DNA from: Alistipes sp.
Lineage (GTDB): Bacteria; Bacteroidota; Bacteroidia; Bacteroidales; Rikenellaceae
Length of the DNA stretch: 16,599 nt
Direction of reading: 5' to 3'
NCBI GenBank assembly: GCA_022511355.1
Contig: JAFLRS010000026.1
Location: 1-16,599 of the forward strand
Part shown: positions 15,749 to 16,599 of the stretch, piece by piece
Layout: each line of letters starts with the position of its first letter
Position numbering within the stretch: position 1 is the first letter of the stretch
Made by a program: the position numbers and the translations under genes
The notes under the pieces: generated by a model
Databases searched by the model: none
The model's input: the letters and a program-made list of their open reading frames with translations, nothing else
Told to the model about the DNA's origin: nothing

Positions 15749-16219
15749 ATGAAAAAGTATATTCGTGCAATAGTTGCAACTGTGTGTTGCGTTATAGCCG
15801 TTACGGCCTGCGATAAGAATAAGGGTGATGACGGCCGCATAGAGAATCTCAAGTTGGCGGGCGATTGGGGCTTGGTAACGTGGGAGGACGACGAAGTTTC
15901 GGGCATATTCTCGGTTTATATGCGTTTGCAGGAGAACGGGAGGTTCGAGTTGTATCAGCAGCTTACGACGTCGTGGTATGAGAAGCTGACTGGCAGTTAT
16001 AAGGACAGTGACGGAACTCTTTCGGGTCGTTATTCGGATGGAGAGCCGTGGGTATCGTCCTATGATTATGAATTGAGTGCAGACGGCAACAGACTTGTTT
16101 TGACATCTCAGTCGGAGGGTCATGAGCGTAGTGTATATGAGCGCACGTCGATACCTTCGGACATAGTAGTAAAGCCTTATACGAAGTCTGAAGTTGAGTC
16201 TGTTCGTCGGGTGCTATAG
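15749..16219 (+). CDS. Small lipocalin-like lipoprotein
   Basis: A 156-residue protein with signal MKKYIRAIVATVCCVIAVTA and lipidated Cys21, followed by DKNKGDDG, close to the DKDKGGD of the lipoprotein at 3576. The mature part reads like a single lipocalin-type beta barrel: LAGDWGLVTWEDDE (37-50), MRLQENGRFELYQ (58-70), LTGSYKDSDGTLSGRY (80-95) and the strand RLVLTSQSE (115-123). Such domains bind small hydrophobic ligands or act as periplasmic or surface accessory proteins. Its ATG is 12 bases after the protease stop, so it is last in the operon, and a terminator follows 26 bases later. A direct relation to protease function, such as inhibitor or chaperone, is possible but unsupported. Confidence 0.85.
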   Translation: MKKYIRAIVATVCCVIAVTACDKNKGDDGRIENLKLAGDWGLVTWEDDEVSGIFSVYMRLQENGRFELYQQLTTSWYEKLTGSYKDSDGTLSGRYSDGEPWVSSYDYELSADGNRLVLTSQSEGHERSVYERTSIPSDIVVKPYTKSEVESVRRVL

Positions 16220-16245
16220 TTTGTGATCCGATAATGATTATGTAT

Positions 16246-16280
16246 GAGGGAGTCCGGTATAGCCGGACTCTCTTTTGTTA
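16246..16280 (+). terminator. Rho-independent terminator of the susCD-protease operon
   Basis: GAGTCCGG pairs with CCGGACTC around a TATAG loop, and the stem extends outward by three more pairs, including one G-U (about 16247-16273). A T-rich tract (TCTTTTGTTATT) follows. It lies directly after the last gene of the operon. Confidence 0.85.
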
Positions 16281-16292
16281 TTGATTTTTCGG

Positions 16293-16334
16293 TTCGACTG
16301 CGTTCGCTGACGCTCACTCCGCTCAAGATGACAC
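16293..16334 (-). repeat. Intergenic repeat, solo arm, copy 2
   Basis: Reverse-complemented, these 42 bases match the left arm of copy 1 (3253-3294) at 39 of 42 positions, starting GTGTCATCTTGAGCGGAG and ending AACGCAGTCGAA. No second arm was found nearby. The copy is in the opposite orientation to that arm and, like copy 1, sits just after a transcription unit. Confidence 0.75.
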
Positions 16335-16389
16335 GAGGAGGGGGGTATTTTTCAGACAAAACGTAAAGGTTCGGGACAGCACTATGATA

Positions 16390-16414
16390 CCCCGCACTTT
16401 TGCAAAGTGCGGGG
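16390..16414. other. Perfect 11-bp hairpin upstream of rpsO
   Basis: CCCCGCACTTT (16390-16400) and AAAGTGCGGGG (16404-16414) are perfectly complementary around TGC. On the plus strand it is followed by an A-rich stretch, and on the minus strand by TATCATAG, so neither direction has a terminator T-tract. It lies just upstream of the rpsO promoter and could insulate it or bind a protein. Role unknown. Confidence 0.5.
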
Positions 16415-16436
16415 AAAGAAAAATCTTTTCGCGTAA

Positions 16437-16470
16437 TTTGTATTTGGTATCGGAATTTTTCCTATCTTTG
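16437..16470 (+). promoter_or_regulatory. Bacteroidetes-type promoter for rpsO
   Basis: TATCTTTG (16463-16470) matches TAnnTTTG exactly. TTTG at 16437-16440 is a -33 element with 22-base spacing, one more than usual; TTTG at 16443 would be too close (16). Initiation near 16476 would leave about 70 bases of leader containing a small CACG/CGTG hairpin (16474-16487). It is identical in its -7 octamer to the rpmI promoter. Confidence 0.65.
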
Positions 16471-16548
16471 CGGCACGCTTTGACGTGATCTCGGTAAGGG
16501 GGATGCGTAATGAAGCGGAACTTAATAAAAACCAAAAATTTATTAACA

Positions 16549-16599
16549 ATGGCTTATTTAACAGCAGAGAAAAAACAGGAAATTTTCGGTCAGTACGGC
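16549..16599 (+). CDS. rpsO: 30S ribosomal protein S15, N-terminal fragment
   Basis: The 17 codons to the window edge read MAYLTAEKKQEIFGQYG, the typical start of Bacteroidetes S15, a small-subunit protein that binds 16S rRNA near the central domain. The gene continues beyond the window. The start is preceded by an A/T-rich stretch and lacks a Shine-Dalgarno, as usual here. S15 autoregulates through its leader in several bacteria; the leader here (16471-16548) shows only a small hairpin. It follows a separate promoter and is independent of the susCD operon. Confidence 0.93.
   Translation, partial: MAYLTAEKKQEIFGQYG

Noticed and set aside
1..16599. CRISPR arrays, transposases, integrases or phage genes
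   Set aside because: No regularly spaced direct repeats, insertion-sequence ends or matching protein motifs were seen in any part of the window.

Overview
The window comes from a Bacteroidetes chromosome, most likely order Bacteroidales and perhaps an Alistipes-like (Rikenellaceae) gut species. The evidence is a SusC/SusD pair, many lipoproteins with acidic residues just after the lipidated cysteine, promoters of the TTTG / TAnnTTTG class, almost no Shine-Dalgarno sequences, and a GTCATC(C/T)TGAG...TCGAA intergenic repeat of a kind common in this phylum. The genus is inference.

Layout. At the left edge, on the minus strand, lie the start of rplT (L20) and complete rpmI (L35), with a strong hairpin between them and a good promoter in front of rpmI. 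A region of more than 500 bases without a convincing gene follows. Two large plus-strand lipoprotein genes come next (939-3239 and 3576-5864). They are separated by an inverted-repeat element, and the second ends in a clear rho-independent terminator (about 5900-5940).

The main feature is a tightly packed plus-strand operon from 6138 to 16219: a SusC-type TonB-linked transporter, a SusD-type surface lipoprotein, an 866-residue multi-domain lipoprotein, a subtilisin-family (S8) protease with a lipoprotein signal, and a small lipocalin-like lipoprotein. The gaps are 7, 24, 33 and 12 bases, and the operon ends in a strong terminator at about 16246-16280. Its leader carries interlocking inverted repeats and a boxA-like motif.

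The right edge holds a second, solo copy of the repeat, a perfect 11-bp hairpin, a promoter and the first 17 codons of rpsO (S15).

How the genes may work together (inference). The operon has a SusCD importer and a surface-type protease but no glycoside hydrolase, polysaccharide lyase or sulfatase. That suggests a locus for capturing and importing peptides or protein fragments, in the manner of RagAB, rather than a classical glycan utilisation locus. The lipoproteins would act as surface binding or scaffolding factors around the SusCD complex. No regulator (SusR, hybrid two-component, ECF sigma/anti-sigma) is encoded in the window, so control must come from elsewhere or through the leader RNA.
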